Part shown: one piece after another, positions 21,933 through 32,545 of the stretch
Layout of the letters: the number at the start of each line of letters is the position of its first letter
Numbering within the stretch: position 1 is the stretch's first letter
Origin: Ascarosepion bandense
Lineage: Eukaryota; Mollusca; Cephalopoda; Sepiida; Sepiidae
Reading direction: 5' to 3'
Assembly: GCA_037127315.1 (NCBI GenBank)
Contig: JBBBDQ010001294.1
Coordinates: 1,895,001 to 1,959,000, forward strand
Length of the DNA: 64,000 nucleotides
The notes under the pieces: model-generated
What the model was told of the DNA's origin: nothing
Seen by the model: only the letters and a program-made list of their open reading frames with translations
Database searches by the model: none
Translations under genes and position numbers: made by a program

Positions 21933-22150
21933 CTATTATGTTATATTAGCTATTATGTTAATCCCCCCAAAAAATGAATTACTGAATGAAAGAACAGAAA
22001 TTATGACTAAGTTTTTAAGTTCATACAACCATGGATGAAAATGTTATAATTTCTTCTAATTTTAAAAACTGCGTGTTCAAAAATACCCCATTATATGAGC
22101 ATTCCAAAGAATCCCTATTATATGAACATTCTTAAAAAAAAAGAAGGTAA

Positions 22151-22212
22151 AATCAGTTATTGCAAATCACCTGAAGACACCATATGGTAGAAACCTAGGT
22201 TGTGTAATAGCT
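22151..22212 (+). ncRNA. Candidate hammerhead self-cleaving ribozyme
   Basis: Core CTGAAGA (22171-22177) fits CUGANGA. Stem II is CACC/GGTA with loop ATAT (22178-22189; three pairs plus one C-A mismatch). GAA (22190-22192) completes the core. Stem III is ACC-TA-GGT (22193-22200) and the A-U closing pair is present. The predicted cleavage follows T22201. Stem I is CAC/GTG (22168-22170 with 22202-22204), a small internal loop, then TTATT/AATAG (22157-22161 with 22206-22210). The very short stem III is known for hammerheads of Penelope-like elements and retrozymes. Activity is untested; the stem II mismatch could weaken it. Confidence 0.6.
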
Positions 22213-22339
22213 CATTTACAAATGAAGAATATTCAAAAGTTCTACAATATTGAACCCTTTTTACTACAACTGTTTACTGGTTTAATTTTATTATGACTAA
22301 AAACTAAGTAATTAAATAATCAATATATATATATATATA

Positions 22340-22800
22340 ATGGCTGGCCATCCATATTTGAGGATACTTATCTACTGGGGCAGCTAGCTAATCCCCATTG
22401 CAGATGCATGCTCAGGCACACTTATATTTGTTCAACACCTATGGTTTATACTGCAACTATGCTGAGTGGACCTTAGTTACAGTTTCTAGGAGAGAACACA
22501 AACAACATTCTGAACAAAGCCAGGATGCTCAAATTTTTAGTTAAGATGACTTGTGACAACCATCAATAAACGTCTACCAAATTTCACTCACAAGACTGGG
22601 GTCAACTCGTGGTATGGTTTTCAGGCATTTTCCAAAGTTGCCACATGCTGGAATTGCCTCCTCCAGACTGATAACATCAAGATATCACCTTCCTGACAAA
22701 TCAGTCATGTTCTGGGATGTCCGTAATCTTTATCTGCACATTAATTTAATGTGAATTGTCAATTACACTATATCTAATTAAAGCTTTCTGTCGTGGTAAA
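22340..22800. other. No feature recognised
   Basis: Complex, non-repetitive-looking sequence with balanced composition. No ORF or family is recognised. Confidence 0.4.
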
Positions 22801-23160
22801 CTGGCTCACGTGCATATATTGTGTCAGCCATGATTGCATCAGATTTTTATCATGCCCAGACACTATTGTCTCAACTATCAATTAGTTGTCCTACAACCAT
22901 TGTCTGTGATGGACATTACTCCAAAGAAGCGTATGAAAATTGTAATGTTGCACGTACATACTGAAAAGCCTTATGGAGAGATTATGGATATTGTTGGTGT
23001 CAGTCTTTCAACTAACAGTTGTGTCTTCACCATAAAGAAACAAACTGATTCCATCAATTCAAAACGTAAAGACAAATGCAGTTGGAAGAGAAAAACAACA
23101 CTAAAGGACAATGTGTATGTGATCAGGGAAAGTGTGAAAGATCCTGCGATGATATTATTC
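22800..23160 (+). pseudogene. Tc1/mariner transposase N-terminus
   Basis: The frame from about 22834 includes MDITPKKRMKIVMLHVHTEK, then IMDIVGVSLST and WKRKTTLKDNVYVIRESVKD. These are the helix-turn-helix DNA-binding region of a Tc1-like transposase with the Arg/Lys-rich linker. A local frame disturbance occurs around STNSCVF. No catalytic DDE region follows; the frame runs into an AT-rich duplicated segment. A reversed copy of the same N-terminal piece, with matching upstream sequence, lies at 55140-55480. Confidence 0.75.
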
Positions 23161-23179
23161 ATTTTGTCTCTCTTAATAA

Positions 23180-23715
23180 TAGGGCATATGAGTAAATCAT
23201 CATCTCAAAAAAGATTTTACAATCTAAATATATTTTCTTACTTAAAAAAAAACTGAAAAAGAACAAATCAATCACTCAACTGATTTGAGCTATTCCAGAA
23301 AGGAAGTTATAGTCAAGGGAGAATTGGAGTCATGCCTTTAGCAGGATCTGTGCAAATGTAGCAATAAAAACTGAAAATAATTTGATTTTGGGCTGTATCT
23401 TACATTTGGTAAGGTATAAATTCACCTTTCTTCCTCTAGATATGGGTTAAACAGTAGGACATATGAGTAAAAAAGATTTTACAATCTAAAAAAGATTTTA
23501 CAATCTAAATCATTTTCTTTTTTCAAATAAAAAAAGATTTTAGAATCTAAAAATAATTTCTTGTAATCCAAAACCTGAAAAAGGACAATCAATCACTAAA
23601 TGTATGTGAGCTAATCCAGAAAGAAATTTAAAGTCAAGGAGAATTGGAGTCATGCCTTTAGCAAGATCAGTGCATAAGTAGCAATAAAGACTCAGACTCA
23701 GATTTGATTTTGGTT
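23180..23715 (+). repeat. Tandem duplication, about 275-320 bp
   Basis: gacatatgagtaaa (23182 and 23456), aaaagattttacaatctaaa and gagaattggagtcatgcctt (near 23320 and 23640) occur in the same order twice. The second copy has an extra internal repeat of aaaaaagattttacaatcta. Confidence 0.8.
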
Positions 23716-24224
23716 TGTAGATTTTTCAAGTTGAGGCATTGTACATTTGTAATTATAGAAAGCAAGTGAAAGAGAAGATCATAAAAACAAAGGAGAAATT
23801 TTAAAAAATAAGGCTCTGTCATCTCTGTACATCAGAAGTGAGAAATAAGTAAGTGTTCAAACAATAAAACATGAAAGTCAACAAGACAATGTGACAAGAA
23901 GTGCATTAAGCGACAGGAAAGTCGACAGGATTTCACTTTTTATTTCTTTTATCTTCTTCTGCATCTTCTATCATTTGATTTGAGTTTTGCGTTTCTTTAA
24001 GAAAAAAAAATTCTTTGACTCATTGTTTTGGAGAGGGGAATCTTTTTTTTTATTCTTGGAAAGTGGGTATCAGATGAAGATTAGTTCAAGAAGTGTAACA
24101 GTATCCAGATTTTTATAAATACTTTTTTCAAGTCTCTCATTTGTATTTCATTCTTTAATTCATTCATCTCTGCTTTTCATGTCATTTTTTTTAAATTTTA
24201 TATGATCCATGCTGTTACTCATTA

Positions 24225-24915
24225 TACGTGAACTCTTCTACTTATCTTTTTATATGGTCTATTATCATTCTCTTTTTATATAGTCTGTTCTATTTCTCTT
24301 TTTATACAGTCTCTTCTGCTTCTTCTTTTATATGGTCTGTTTTCTTCCTTTTTTTATCTATTCTATTCTGCTTCTCATTTTATACAGTCTCTTCTGCTTC
24401 TCTTTTCATGTGGTCCATTCAGTTTCTCATTTCATATGATCTCTTTTGCTTCACTTTTCATTTCTTATTTTTTGTATGGTCTCTTTTGCTTCTATTTTTA
24501 TTTGGTATGTTCACATTCTCTTTTTATATGGTTACCTCCGTTTTCCTTATGCTTCTCCTTTTATATGGACCCTTCTACTCCTCTTTTTAAATGGTGTATT
24601 ATCGTTCTTTTTATATATGGTCCATTTTATTTCTTTTTTATATAGTCTGTTCAATTTCTCTTTTATATGGTCTGTTATTGTTCTCTTTTATATGATCTGT
24701 TCTATTTTGTCTTTTTATAGTCTTTTCTACTTCTCATTCTATATGGTCTGTTCTGCTTCTATTATAATATGGTCCATTCAGTTTCTCATTTTCTATGGTC
24801 ACTTCTGTTCCTCTGTTTATATAGTTGCTTCTACTTCTCTTTTTATGTAGTCTGTTCTAGGTCTTTTTTATATGGTTCCTTTTCACTTTTTATTATAAAG
24901 TCTTTTCAGCTTCTT
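24225..24915 (+). repeat. Pyrimidine-rich minisatellite
   Basis: About 20 or more variants of a 27-33 bp unit tctttttatatggtctgttc + tgcttc. Three overlapping Phe/Ser/Tyr-rich ORFs cover it; they are repeat translations and not membrane proteins. Confidence 0.88.
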
Positions 24916-25002
24916 TTCTTACGCCAATATCTTATTCCACCAATTCCTTTCTTTTTTCTTTATTCACAACAAAACTCTTTGCTTTTCTGTGTGAAGGGAA
25001 AT

Positions 25003-25069
<67 letters not shown>
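25003..25069. repeat. (CA)n microsatellite
   Basis: Uninterrupted (CA)n of about 33 units. Confidence 0.97.
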
Positions 25070-25071
<2 letters not shown>

Positions 25072-25284
25072 AGGTTTTTTAGGTGAGGGAACATATTACC
25101 TAGAATTTTTCTCATTTATTATTCCATTAACCAATATTGTACTGGCGTATAGAAATATATATATCATAGTCTTTATCAAATATTATTTCTTTTTACTGTT
25201 AGCATTATTTTTAGCAAGTTTATATATTTGTGTTGCTATCTCTTATTTTTTTTTTTCTTAAACAGGGAAATTAATAAGACGAAA

Positions 25285-25362
25285 TTGATAGAGCAAGGTT
25301 TGAATTGTATATTTAAGGAATGCACATTCCTTAAATAGGTAATTCAAACCTTGCTCTATCAA
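25285..25362. repeat. 38-bp-arm hairpin beside a SINE
   Basis: ttgatagagcaaggtttgaa and onward to ttaaggaatg is mirrored by cattccttaaat...ctctatcaa with about three mismatches and a 2-nt loop. It ends exactly where a tRNA-headed SINE begins. Confidence 0.88.
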
Positions 25363-25565
25363 CGTAGCCACCATGGCTGAATTGGTAAATTCCCGTTTCA
25401 GCAATAGAAACTTTTTCTTGATGAAAAAGGGAATAAAGATTTGATTCCTGCCAGAGGTGTACAATCTTTCTTTTGTAGGAATTTTCAATATAGGCCAATT
25501 GTTGTTAATTTCACTGTTTGAAATAGGTATATCAACTTGAATACATGAACCCACTAAAAATAATG
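25363..25565 (+). mobile_element. tRNA-headed SINE related to family A
   Basis: A-box-like tggctgaattgg, B-box-like gatttgattcctgcc, and the tail acttgaatacatgaacccac/taaaaataatg shared with the fragment at 1325-1375. Diverged from the 3605 copy. Confidence 0.6.
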
Positions 25566-25599
25566 CTTATAGTAATAAGAAATATAATATTCTCCTATC

Positions 25600-25790
25600 T
25601 GGTATGATGATATCCTGGATGTCCTGAGTATGACAATAAACTACATCTGGCAGCAAGACCTCTGATTTGGAGATTGGAGGCTTTAAGAAGTGTGGAACCA
25701 CCTCTTAATTGCTGTGGTTCCCAGGTCCACCCTAATCTGGGTTGGTAGCACCTGTGAGAGACCCCCTTCAAACTGGTGTTATTTAAAAGA
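25600..25790 (+). mobile_element. SINE-like repeat, family D
   Basis: Shares caataaactacatctggcag, gacctctgatttggagattgg, cctcttaattgctgtggttc and ggtagcacctgt with 56900-57060 and, reversed, 60240-60400. No clear tRNA head is seen. Confidence 0.7.
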
Positions 25791-25929
25791 AAAAAAAGTT
25801 AAGCTGGGTAAGAGTCTTCAGCTTGAGATGGCAACTTATCTAGGACAAGGAAATCCCTCTGATATAAAATCCTCTATATCTATTCTGTGTTGAATAGAGT
25901 AGGCTGAACTCTTTAACCTTGGTTAGTAT

Positions 25930-26740
25930 CTTCCTAGAGATGGTGCCCCAATAAAAGCACTGAGTTTCCAGTCTTTTAAACTGCTTGGTGTTAATAAGGC
26001 CATACATGTTATTCTTGAAGGAAGTTAAATGTTGCTACAATCTTGCTTAAAAGGTTTTACAGCAGAACTAATGTAAAAAAACTTTAATGATATTGTACAT
26101 TGGTAAACAATAGAATTTGTGAGACACCTATTTTCCAGTGGGCATTTTTTAGTGAACATAAATTTGTATTAGTGTTGTTTCTAGTTTTGGAATAATGATT
26201 ATTACTTTGGTTTAAGTGCTTATTTAAGATTTTATTATGATTTTCATTAATGTTTTGAGATTATTAGTACAACTACATTCTAATTAAAGGGTATTTTTAT
26301 TAAAATCTTACATAGAGGATTATTGCTGGGAAAATGTTTCATAATTAAATTGAAGAACTTATGCACTAACTTAGGGCTAAACATTGGATTGTTTAGGAGT
26401 GTATACCAAATAATTTTTCTATTTTTATTTTTTCTGGTATAGTTATATTGTTTTGTGTATTGAATGTCATGATTTTCTTAACTGCTATTCTTTAGGACAT
26501 TATTATAAAAACAGGGCATTACTATAAAAATCACTATCCTCACTTGATGAGTTATTATTAAATCTGTATTCTATGAAGGAGGGTAAATATTTAATAATAG
26601 ATGGAGGGTGATTAGACTTTGGGTAGATGTATAATAGATATGCATTAGATTTCATGTATGGTTAGTAAGTATTTTTTACTAAGTCTAGTGTTACATTGAG
26701 GAAGTTTATATAGATATATATTACAAAAAATCCCAAAGAT
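25930..26740 (-). pseudogene. Decayed Penelope-like element
   Basis: Minus-strand fragments match, in order, the PLE at 20150-21690: INFLNVTLDLVKNTY, YPKSNHPPSIIKYLPSF, a WYTP-like segment, LEYSCTNNLKTLMKIIIKS, and a degraded zinc/GIY-YIG part (NRCLTNSIVYQ). Many stops and frameshifts. It is clearly older than the 20-kb copy. Confidence 0.65.
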
Positions 26741-26779
26741 TAACGAAATGGTTTTAACAACTAACATATTGAAATTATT

Positions 26780-27052
26780 TGTTTGAACATTATTTTTAAT
26801 CGATACTCATATTTGAGTAGATATTCTGTTTTTAATTAAACAGTATATTTATATATTTATTCCTACCGGCCATTGATATATTGATATGTTGATAGGGGTT
26901 GCAGGTTTGAATCCTGCCAAATGACACACATTTTTGTACAAAATTTATCGTAAATAATCAGGTCGGTAGAAATAAATATATAAGTATACTGTTCGATTAA
27001 AAACAAAATAGCTACTCAAATATTAGTATTGATTAAAAATAATGTTCGAACA
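26780..27052. repeat. SINE A fold-back, 93-bp arms
   Basis: The SINE A tail (tgtttgaacattatttttaa) at 26780-26872 is reversed against an equivalent tail at 26960-27052. The 87-bp centre keeps the tRNA B-box-like gcaggtttgaatcctgcc (26901-26918). Confidence 0.85.
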
Positions 27053-27270
27053 TATATATACATATATATATATATATACATATATATAATCATCAGCATA
27101 CAGGCTTGTTTTGCTGTGTCACAGCTCATCAGTGCAACTAGATTAACAATTTATTTCAAGCCGGAATTGAAACTGATTTGTCATCAGTCAGAGATCCTAC
27201 CCCTAAGCTATTGGTAAAGAAAGGCAGATTTCATAATGTGTTATTTACAGGATGTAAACAGCTGCCAACA
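27053..27270 (-). mobile_element. tRNA-headed SINE, family E
   Basis: After a (TA)n tract, 27095-27260 shares ggcttgttttgctgtgtcac and agctcatcagtg with 39777-39945. On the minus strand an A-box-like segment (ttaggggtagg) precedes the head. B-box poorly kept. Confidence 0.6.
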
Positions 27271-27383
27271 GCTGAAAGTATTCAATTTAACAGCTGAGCC
27301 GACACATTCAACTCAGTAGCCAAAGAATATTGTAAAGCCGAAAATAGCTACTGTTTATAAAATCTACCTTCCCTTACAGTGCT

Positions 27384-27950
27384 CTATTGACATTCAGTAG
27401 TAGTAGGCCTCAGGTCAGTCAGGGTTGACCATGGTAGCTTTCTTGTTGTCTGCTTGGCTGGAGCATCGGCGTTTGTGACTGTAAAAACTGATGATGCAGG
27501 AGTGACAGTCTTTGTTGCCGAGGCTGAATTTATGTTTCGTTTCTGGTCTGTCAGAGTTTCATTTTGCTTCCTGTAAACCCACCCCTCCATGTTGAGTTGT
27601 GTTAGTTGCTCTTCCTCTGATTTAAATTGTTGGGCTAAGATTCCTCTCTATTTGAACCTGTTGACTCTCCCATTACTCTGTGTTGATGCCCACAGCTTTT
27701 ATATCATGTTTTATGATGTCATGATATGGCAGTTGTCACCGCTGAGTGGGTATTCTTGTAGAGGCCAGCTCTCCATACAGGAGGTCTTTTGGAATGCAGC
27801 CGACTGGCATGTGCTGGACATGGCCTAGCCAGCCAAGTCTGTGCTGTTTGAGGAGTGTGAACATGGTAGGCAGACCAGCTCGAGACAGGACCTCAGTGTT
27901 AGGCACCTTGTCTTGCCATGTGATTCCCAATATACATCAGCTTTTCATGC
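27384..27950 (-). pseudogene. LINE polymerase C-terminus
   Basis: The upstream segment encodes MGITWQDKVPNTEVLSRAGL, LLKQHRLGWLGHVQHMP and PKDLLYGELA, the conserved tail of RTE-like LINE polymerases. After stops, the terminal Cys/His region is recognisable as CHSCIISFYSHKRRC. The preceding part of the same ORF lies at 29060-29170, displaced by about 1.1 kb of later material including another LINE 3' end. Several in-frame stops; inactive. Confidence 0.75.
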
Positions 27951-28584
27951 TAGATCAATTATGACAGAGTATTGAGTTCATCTCTCACTAGGTGGTTCAT
28001 ACTTTCATCTAAGGAATGGTTAATAAATCACTGTTGCATTACCTATCTGGGTACTTTAAAATGGCGTAATGATGAGCATGCTTGTCTCTTGGATCAATTA
28101 TGAGTGCTCCATTCTTTCAACCTTGTGCCACATCTAGGCTACATTTAGTAAATTGCTTTTACATTATTTATTTAGATTACTTTCAAGGGCAGTGAACAAG
28201 AAAATAAAGACATTGTTATGATTTAATATTTTTTCTTTACTATCAGAATGTTTTTTCATGAACGGGTGCTAAAAAAATTTCAACTTACCCAATTTTTTAA
28301 AATCAGACCAAATGACCAAACATTAAAATTTCTTTTGAATTCTTTCTTGTTTTGATTTGAAACTTTACAATATCTTGTGGTAATTATTAGAGTGACTGGA
28401 TATTTTGATAATCTTGTTTAATGAATTGTATTTGTGCTGTAACAGTTTATATAGATAGGTAGTTTGGATAATAACAGTTTATTTAGTGATGCTGTTTTTT
28501 TTTTGTGGTTTCTGAAAATATTGCAGTTATAAAATTAGGTTCCTTCCCAGGTGCCCTAACCACATGAATTTACTTGTGCTACTA
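27951..28584. other. No gene recognised
   Basis: AT-rich material inside the split LINE. No family identified. Confidence 0.4.
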
Positions 28585-29035
28585 GATTGGCAACTAGGTC
28601 TCACCCTTTTACTCTCAAAATAGTCAATTGTAACTGCCACTTCTACTCCCTCAGTCTCTCACACTTCCCACATGTGGAATTCCCTTCCATATACTTGCTA
28701 CCCTGATTGCTACAATCTGCAAAATTTTAAGTGCAACATCAGTGGCCATCTTCTATCTTCTCATTTCCCATCTTTCTCTTATCCTTTCTTTAACATCTCG
28801 AATAACTTGCTTCCTTTTTTCTTTTTCTTTTACTGTTTCAATTGGAGTAGATAGACTAAACTATTGCCTGGTTCACACTCTACCCACGTCTATTGAACAG
28901 GTGAAGAGGCCCATCCCTTGTTTCCTGTTTAGGATGTGGTTTCCGGTTTTTCTCTTTTCCAATCTATTCACTCTTACATAGCCCCCTGTGCATCAGTGGC
29001 ATTTTCGCCTTGCTTGGGGTGATATAATTAAAAAA
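28585..29035 (+). pseudogene. LINE 3' end: RT C-terminus and 3' UTR
   Basis: Remnant frame with TCGIP-like/MWNSLPYTCYPDCYNLQNFKC followed by HLLSS, then a 3' UTR with cctgtttaggatgtggtttc and the terminus cagtggcattttcgccttgc. Same family as 12.57-12.99 kb. It has inserted between the two halves of the LINE at 27.4-29.2 kb. Confidence 0.8.
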
Positions 29036-29059
29036 ACAAAAAAAAACAAAATGATACTT

Positions 29060-29187
29060 CTCACGTGGAAGGTGTTCAGGCACTTCTCTTTGCCTGGCAT
29101 ATGTGGTCTATATCTCACTGCCATATAGCAGTGTACTGATGACACAGGCATTGTACACTGCCATCTTTGTCTTCAAGAGCATAAATA

Positions 29188-29226
<39 letters not shown>
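29060..29226 (-). pseudogene. LINE fragment, upstream piece, and (TA)n
   Basis: 29060-29170 on the minus strand reads KTKMAVYNACVISTLLYGSE, a block that precedes the WQDKVPNTEVL block in RTE-like LINEs, so it belongs with 27384-27950. A TA tract occupies 29186-29226. Confidence 0.7.
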
Positions 29227-29229
<3 letters not shown>

Positions 29230-29235
<6 letters not shown>

Positions 29236-29950
29236 GATGTATGAATGATTTGGCCTATTCCATGAAATAAAAATCCAATTCATGCCAAATTAATATTAAA
29301 CTTTTGAGCTTCATTTTAATGGCTTAACGTCATTAGCATGTTTATTATAGACAAACATACAAAGTTATCTGACACAGTAAACATTATTTCAATTTAAAGA
29401 AAAAAGAATTTGAAAAAACAATCCAGCATCACAGATAGCATTGATAAAATTAAGCTAAACTTCTCAGAATATAGTATAGTAATACCAACAAATAAGTCAC
29501 TAAATAACCTCTAATTCTTAGTACTAAACTTTGTACTGCTAAACCAAAATAATAAATATTTAATAATTAAAAAATAATTAAAATTCAAGTAATAAAATTA
29601 CTTTAAAATATAAATAAAAATTAGATTTAATAATAAAGAATGAAAAATTAGATTATAAAAAAAAACAATTAATATTGAAAACTCTCTACATGCACCAGAA
29701 CAGGCAATTTTGCTAGGAATTGAGACAGAAATAAAATTTTCTCTCTTTCATCTTTGAATGGCCAAACCAAATCTATGGACAGCACTCTGACAGACAATGT
29801 GGCTTTGACCAGATAAGCATAAACTTTACCTCTGTGTATGTATATATACTTGGAAATATACAAACATTTCCCTGAAATATATGCTAAAGCAGTCTATCAT
29901 TTTTGTTAATGCTTATTGTTTTGTATCTTGTATATGATTTATACAAAATG
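29230..29950. other. AT-rich spacer, no gene recognised
   Basis: Very A-rich between 29.4 and 29.7 kb. The 64-codon minus-strand ORF at 29669-29863 has no recognisable domain. Confidence 0.4.
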
Positions 29951-29955
29951 AGTTC

Positions 29956-30240
29956 TTGGAGCTTAAACATGACTCTTCTGCTAAGAATGAGTTTCCTACA
30001 AAAGAAATTCAAGACTTCTGGGTTAATGTACATGGAAAATACCCACAACTGAGTCTCAACACATTAAAAATTCTCATTCTGTTTTCTACAAACTACCTTT
30101 GTGAGTCTACATTTTCTACTTTACTCACAATTAATCCCAAAGTATGAGACTGACTTGAGATAGAATGTGACATATATTGTGCACTTGCCAAAACTAACAC
30201 TGATATTGACACACTAGTACGCAAAAAGCAACTTCGTTCT
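29956..30240 (+). pseudogene. hAT transposase C-terminal dimerisation domain
   Basis: IQDFWVNVHGKYPQLSLNTL, then ILFSTNYLCESTFSTLL are the hATC signature (W..YP.LS..A...L..F.T.YLCE..FS). After the stop the frame continues with ALAKTNTDIDTL and RKKQLRSFH, the typical tail. This resembles the ZBED5/SCAN3-like hAT group of animals. Only the last 100 or so codons remain, with stops; a minus-oriented central part of a similar transposase lies at 30530-31125. Confidence 0.75.
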
Positions 30241-30299
30241 TTTCACTGATCAATTTTTATATTTATCATCTTTTATGCATATTGTACTTTTATATGTAT

Positions 30300-30480
30300 A
30301 TTGGTCAGTCAATCATGTGCCATACATGATACATGCTTGGGTGATCATGTCTTGAAAGAAACATGTCTGACTGGGCAGAAAATTTTCCTGCACAATGTTA
30401 CCATTATTTTCTGAGGTAGACTGGTAGCTAACCAAGGCTATAGAATCGACTCTATCTTGCTATTTAACCCATCTGAACTC
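30300..30480 (-). mobile_element. SINE family C, 5'-truncated
   Basis: Contains the 3' part of the family (atgtgccatacatgatacat to tgctatttaacccat). The tRNA-like head is absent. It separates the two hAT fragments. Confidence 0.8.
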
Positions 30481-30529
30481 ATCTCCCAAATGGTTAGGAT
30501 GGGTGATGATTTCTTCTTTCAATGGGTCC

Positions 30530-31125
30530 TCGATGACTTTCTCACCAAAAGAAAGACGTCACTTAAATGCTGAAAGAATTCTATATTTCTTTTTTTCATT
30601 AGTTTTTCCCGTCATTTGAGTTTTGCCATAAAAGCATTAATAATGTTAGTGTGCCCAATCACATTGACCCTGTGTCCCTAAAAAATTCTTTAGTTCATTC
30701 AGAATTTAAAAAATATTGGCAAGATAAGCCATTTGTGCTATGAATCCTTTCTTTGGTGAAGGCAGACAGCAATATGCTGTTACTCAAAAACAAATTCACT
30801 TCTTCCAACAGATCAAAGATTCGTGCCAGCATGTTTCCTTTTAAAAGCCATCACACTTGTGTGTGAAATAAAGTAGCAGTGTGTTAAGCATTCATGTCTT
30901 GGTAGAAATTGCAGAAGAGGCTCATGTTCAAGGCAAATAGCTTTATATAGTTAACAATGTTCATGATGATAGTCAATTCAAAGTGAAGATTCTTTGAAAT
31001 TGTCTCTGAGGCTTCTCTATGCATTATGCAGTGTGTTCCTTTTAAACAAGGTTGCTTCTGCTTAACTAGAGCAATAAATCCTGATGGTAACCAACCACTT
31101 AGACATGGAGAGGGAGCTGATCCAC
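30530..31125 (-). pseudogene. hAT transposase central region, decayed
   Basis: Minus-strand translation gives KGTHCIMHREASETISKNLH, FELTIIMNIVNYIK, SLFCNFYQDMNA and LLKGNMLARIFDLLEEVNLF. This is the conserved THC..HR...K/FIK..P.N..LF...D......L..H..WL..G..L.R...L block of ZBED5-like hAT transposases. Stops and frame changes are frequent. Its orientation is opposite to the C-terminal piece at 29956-30240. Confidence 0.72.
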
Positions 31126-31129
31126 AAAT

Positions 31130-31510
31130 TATGGTTCTTGGAAAGAAGCTGTTTTTGTTGATATTCCTTCTTATAAATGGAATATAAAGGGTGAGTTTCT
31201 ACTGTAAAAGTCTAAACTAGTGAAACTAAGAAATGGAGCTCATCCGAACATTGGCCATGGAATAATGAAAGAGAATCAATATACTTGTGACATTTTGTCT
31301 GTGCGGAAGTGGTTGTAGGGTTGAAATTAATTCATCACCCACAAAGCTGCATAAATGCTTTTAAACTCTCTCAAGCATTGTGAGTGAGTATTGGGCAACT
31401 CCAACCTAAATAGAATAGCAATACTTCATTTTAGCTTGATCTGGTTCTTGTAAACATAGAGTATAGTAAAATGAGTCAAGTACTTACTGGAGTAGTACAA
31501 GTAACAGACT
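31130..31510 (-). pseudogene. Decayed LINE polymerase C-terminus
   Basis: Minus strand shows LYVYKNQIKLK, AALWVMN, FQPYNHFRT and SRNSPFIFHL, which parallel the LINE at 49200-49760 (LYKSQIWSTVVIFGC ... LGDELIFTLQPISHR). Heavily mutated. Confidence 0.55.
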
Positions 31511-31724
31511 ATTTTTCCAGCACCTGTAGCAATTGATTGCATAAGTAAGTTGCACTTGATAACCAATATTTCAGTGATTCTCAACCTTTTTTGCCCAATT
31601 CACTCTTTTCACCATAAATCAGAATATCACTCCCTACTTATCCAATATTATCCAACTAAAAAGGAACATTCTGAACAATATGCACAAATAGTGTTGAAAA
31701 ACTTTATTCTTTTCTATATTAGTA

Positions 31725-32005
31725 CATTTATCGGCTCGGAACGAGAAACCGGGGAGCCGAGTTTGAATTCCAGCTGAATCCATTGCATTCACTTACGCAC
31801 AAATACCCTTGGGAAAGGTATTAATCCGTCTCTTCCTTCCAGTTATGGGTTAAATAGCAGGACAGATTGGGTTCTATAGCCTTGGTCGGCAACCAGTCTA
31901 CCGCAGAAAGCAATGGCAACCTACTGCGGGATAATCTTCTGCCCAGTCAGTCATGTCTGATCGCCCAAGCGTGTATCACGTATGGCACCTAAACTGACTG
32001 ACATT
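31725..32005 (+). mobile_element. SINE family C, nearly full-length
   Basis: Starts in the head (ggctcggaacgagaaaccgg), B-box-like gagtttgaattcc, then the family body to gtgtatcacgtatggcacct and actgactgaca. One of the best-preserved copies in the window. Confidence 0.88.
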
Positions 32006-32116
32006 TATGGATTCTTTTATAGAGATTTTCACAAATTTAATAGCAATAGAAAATGTTGATGGATCTTCATACGTGAATATATGTACAGTAATTTGTTTTT
32101 ATTCATAACTGATTAT

Positions 32117-32545
32117 TAAATAAATAAAATGAAGAATACTTCAATAAATAAAATGAAGAATACTTCAATAAACAAATGAAGAATACTTCAATAAACAAAT
32201 GAAGAATACTTCAATAAATAAAATGAAGAATACTTCAATAAACAAATGAAGAATACTTCAATAAACAAATGAAGAATACTTCAATAAACAAATGAAGAAT
32301 ACTTCAATAAACAAATGAAGAATACTTCAATAAACAAATAAAGAACACTTCAATAAACAAATGAAGAATACTTCAATAAACAAATGAAGAATACTTCAAT
32401 AAACAAATGAAGAATACTTCAATAAACAAATGAAGAATACTTCAATAAACAAATAAAGAATACTTCAATAAAAAAATGAAGAATACTTCAATAAATAAAT
32501 GAAGAATACTTCAATAAACAAATGAAGAATACTTCAATAAACAAA
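32117..32545 (+). repeat. 23-bp minisatellite
   Basis: About 18 head-to-tail copies of acaaatgaagaatacttcaa + taa, with a few longer variants. Unit-to-unit identity is high. Confidence 0.95.

Noticed and set aside
24228..24850. Membrane-protein-like ORFs rich in Phe, Ser and Leu
   Set aside because: They come from a pyrimidine-rich minisatellite and overlap in several frames.
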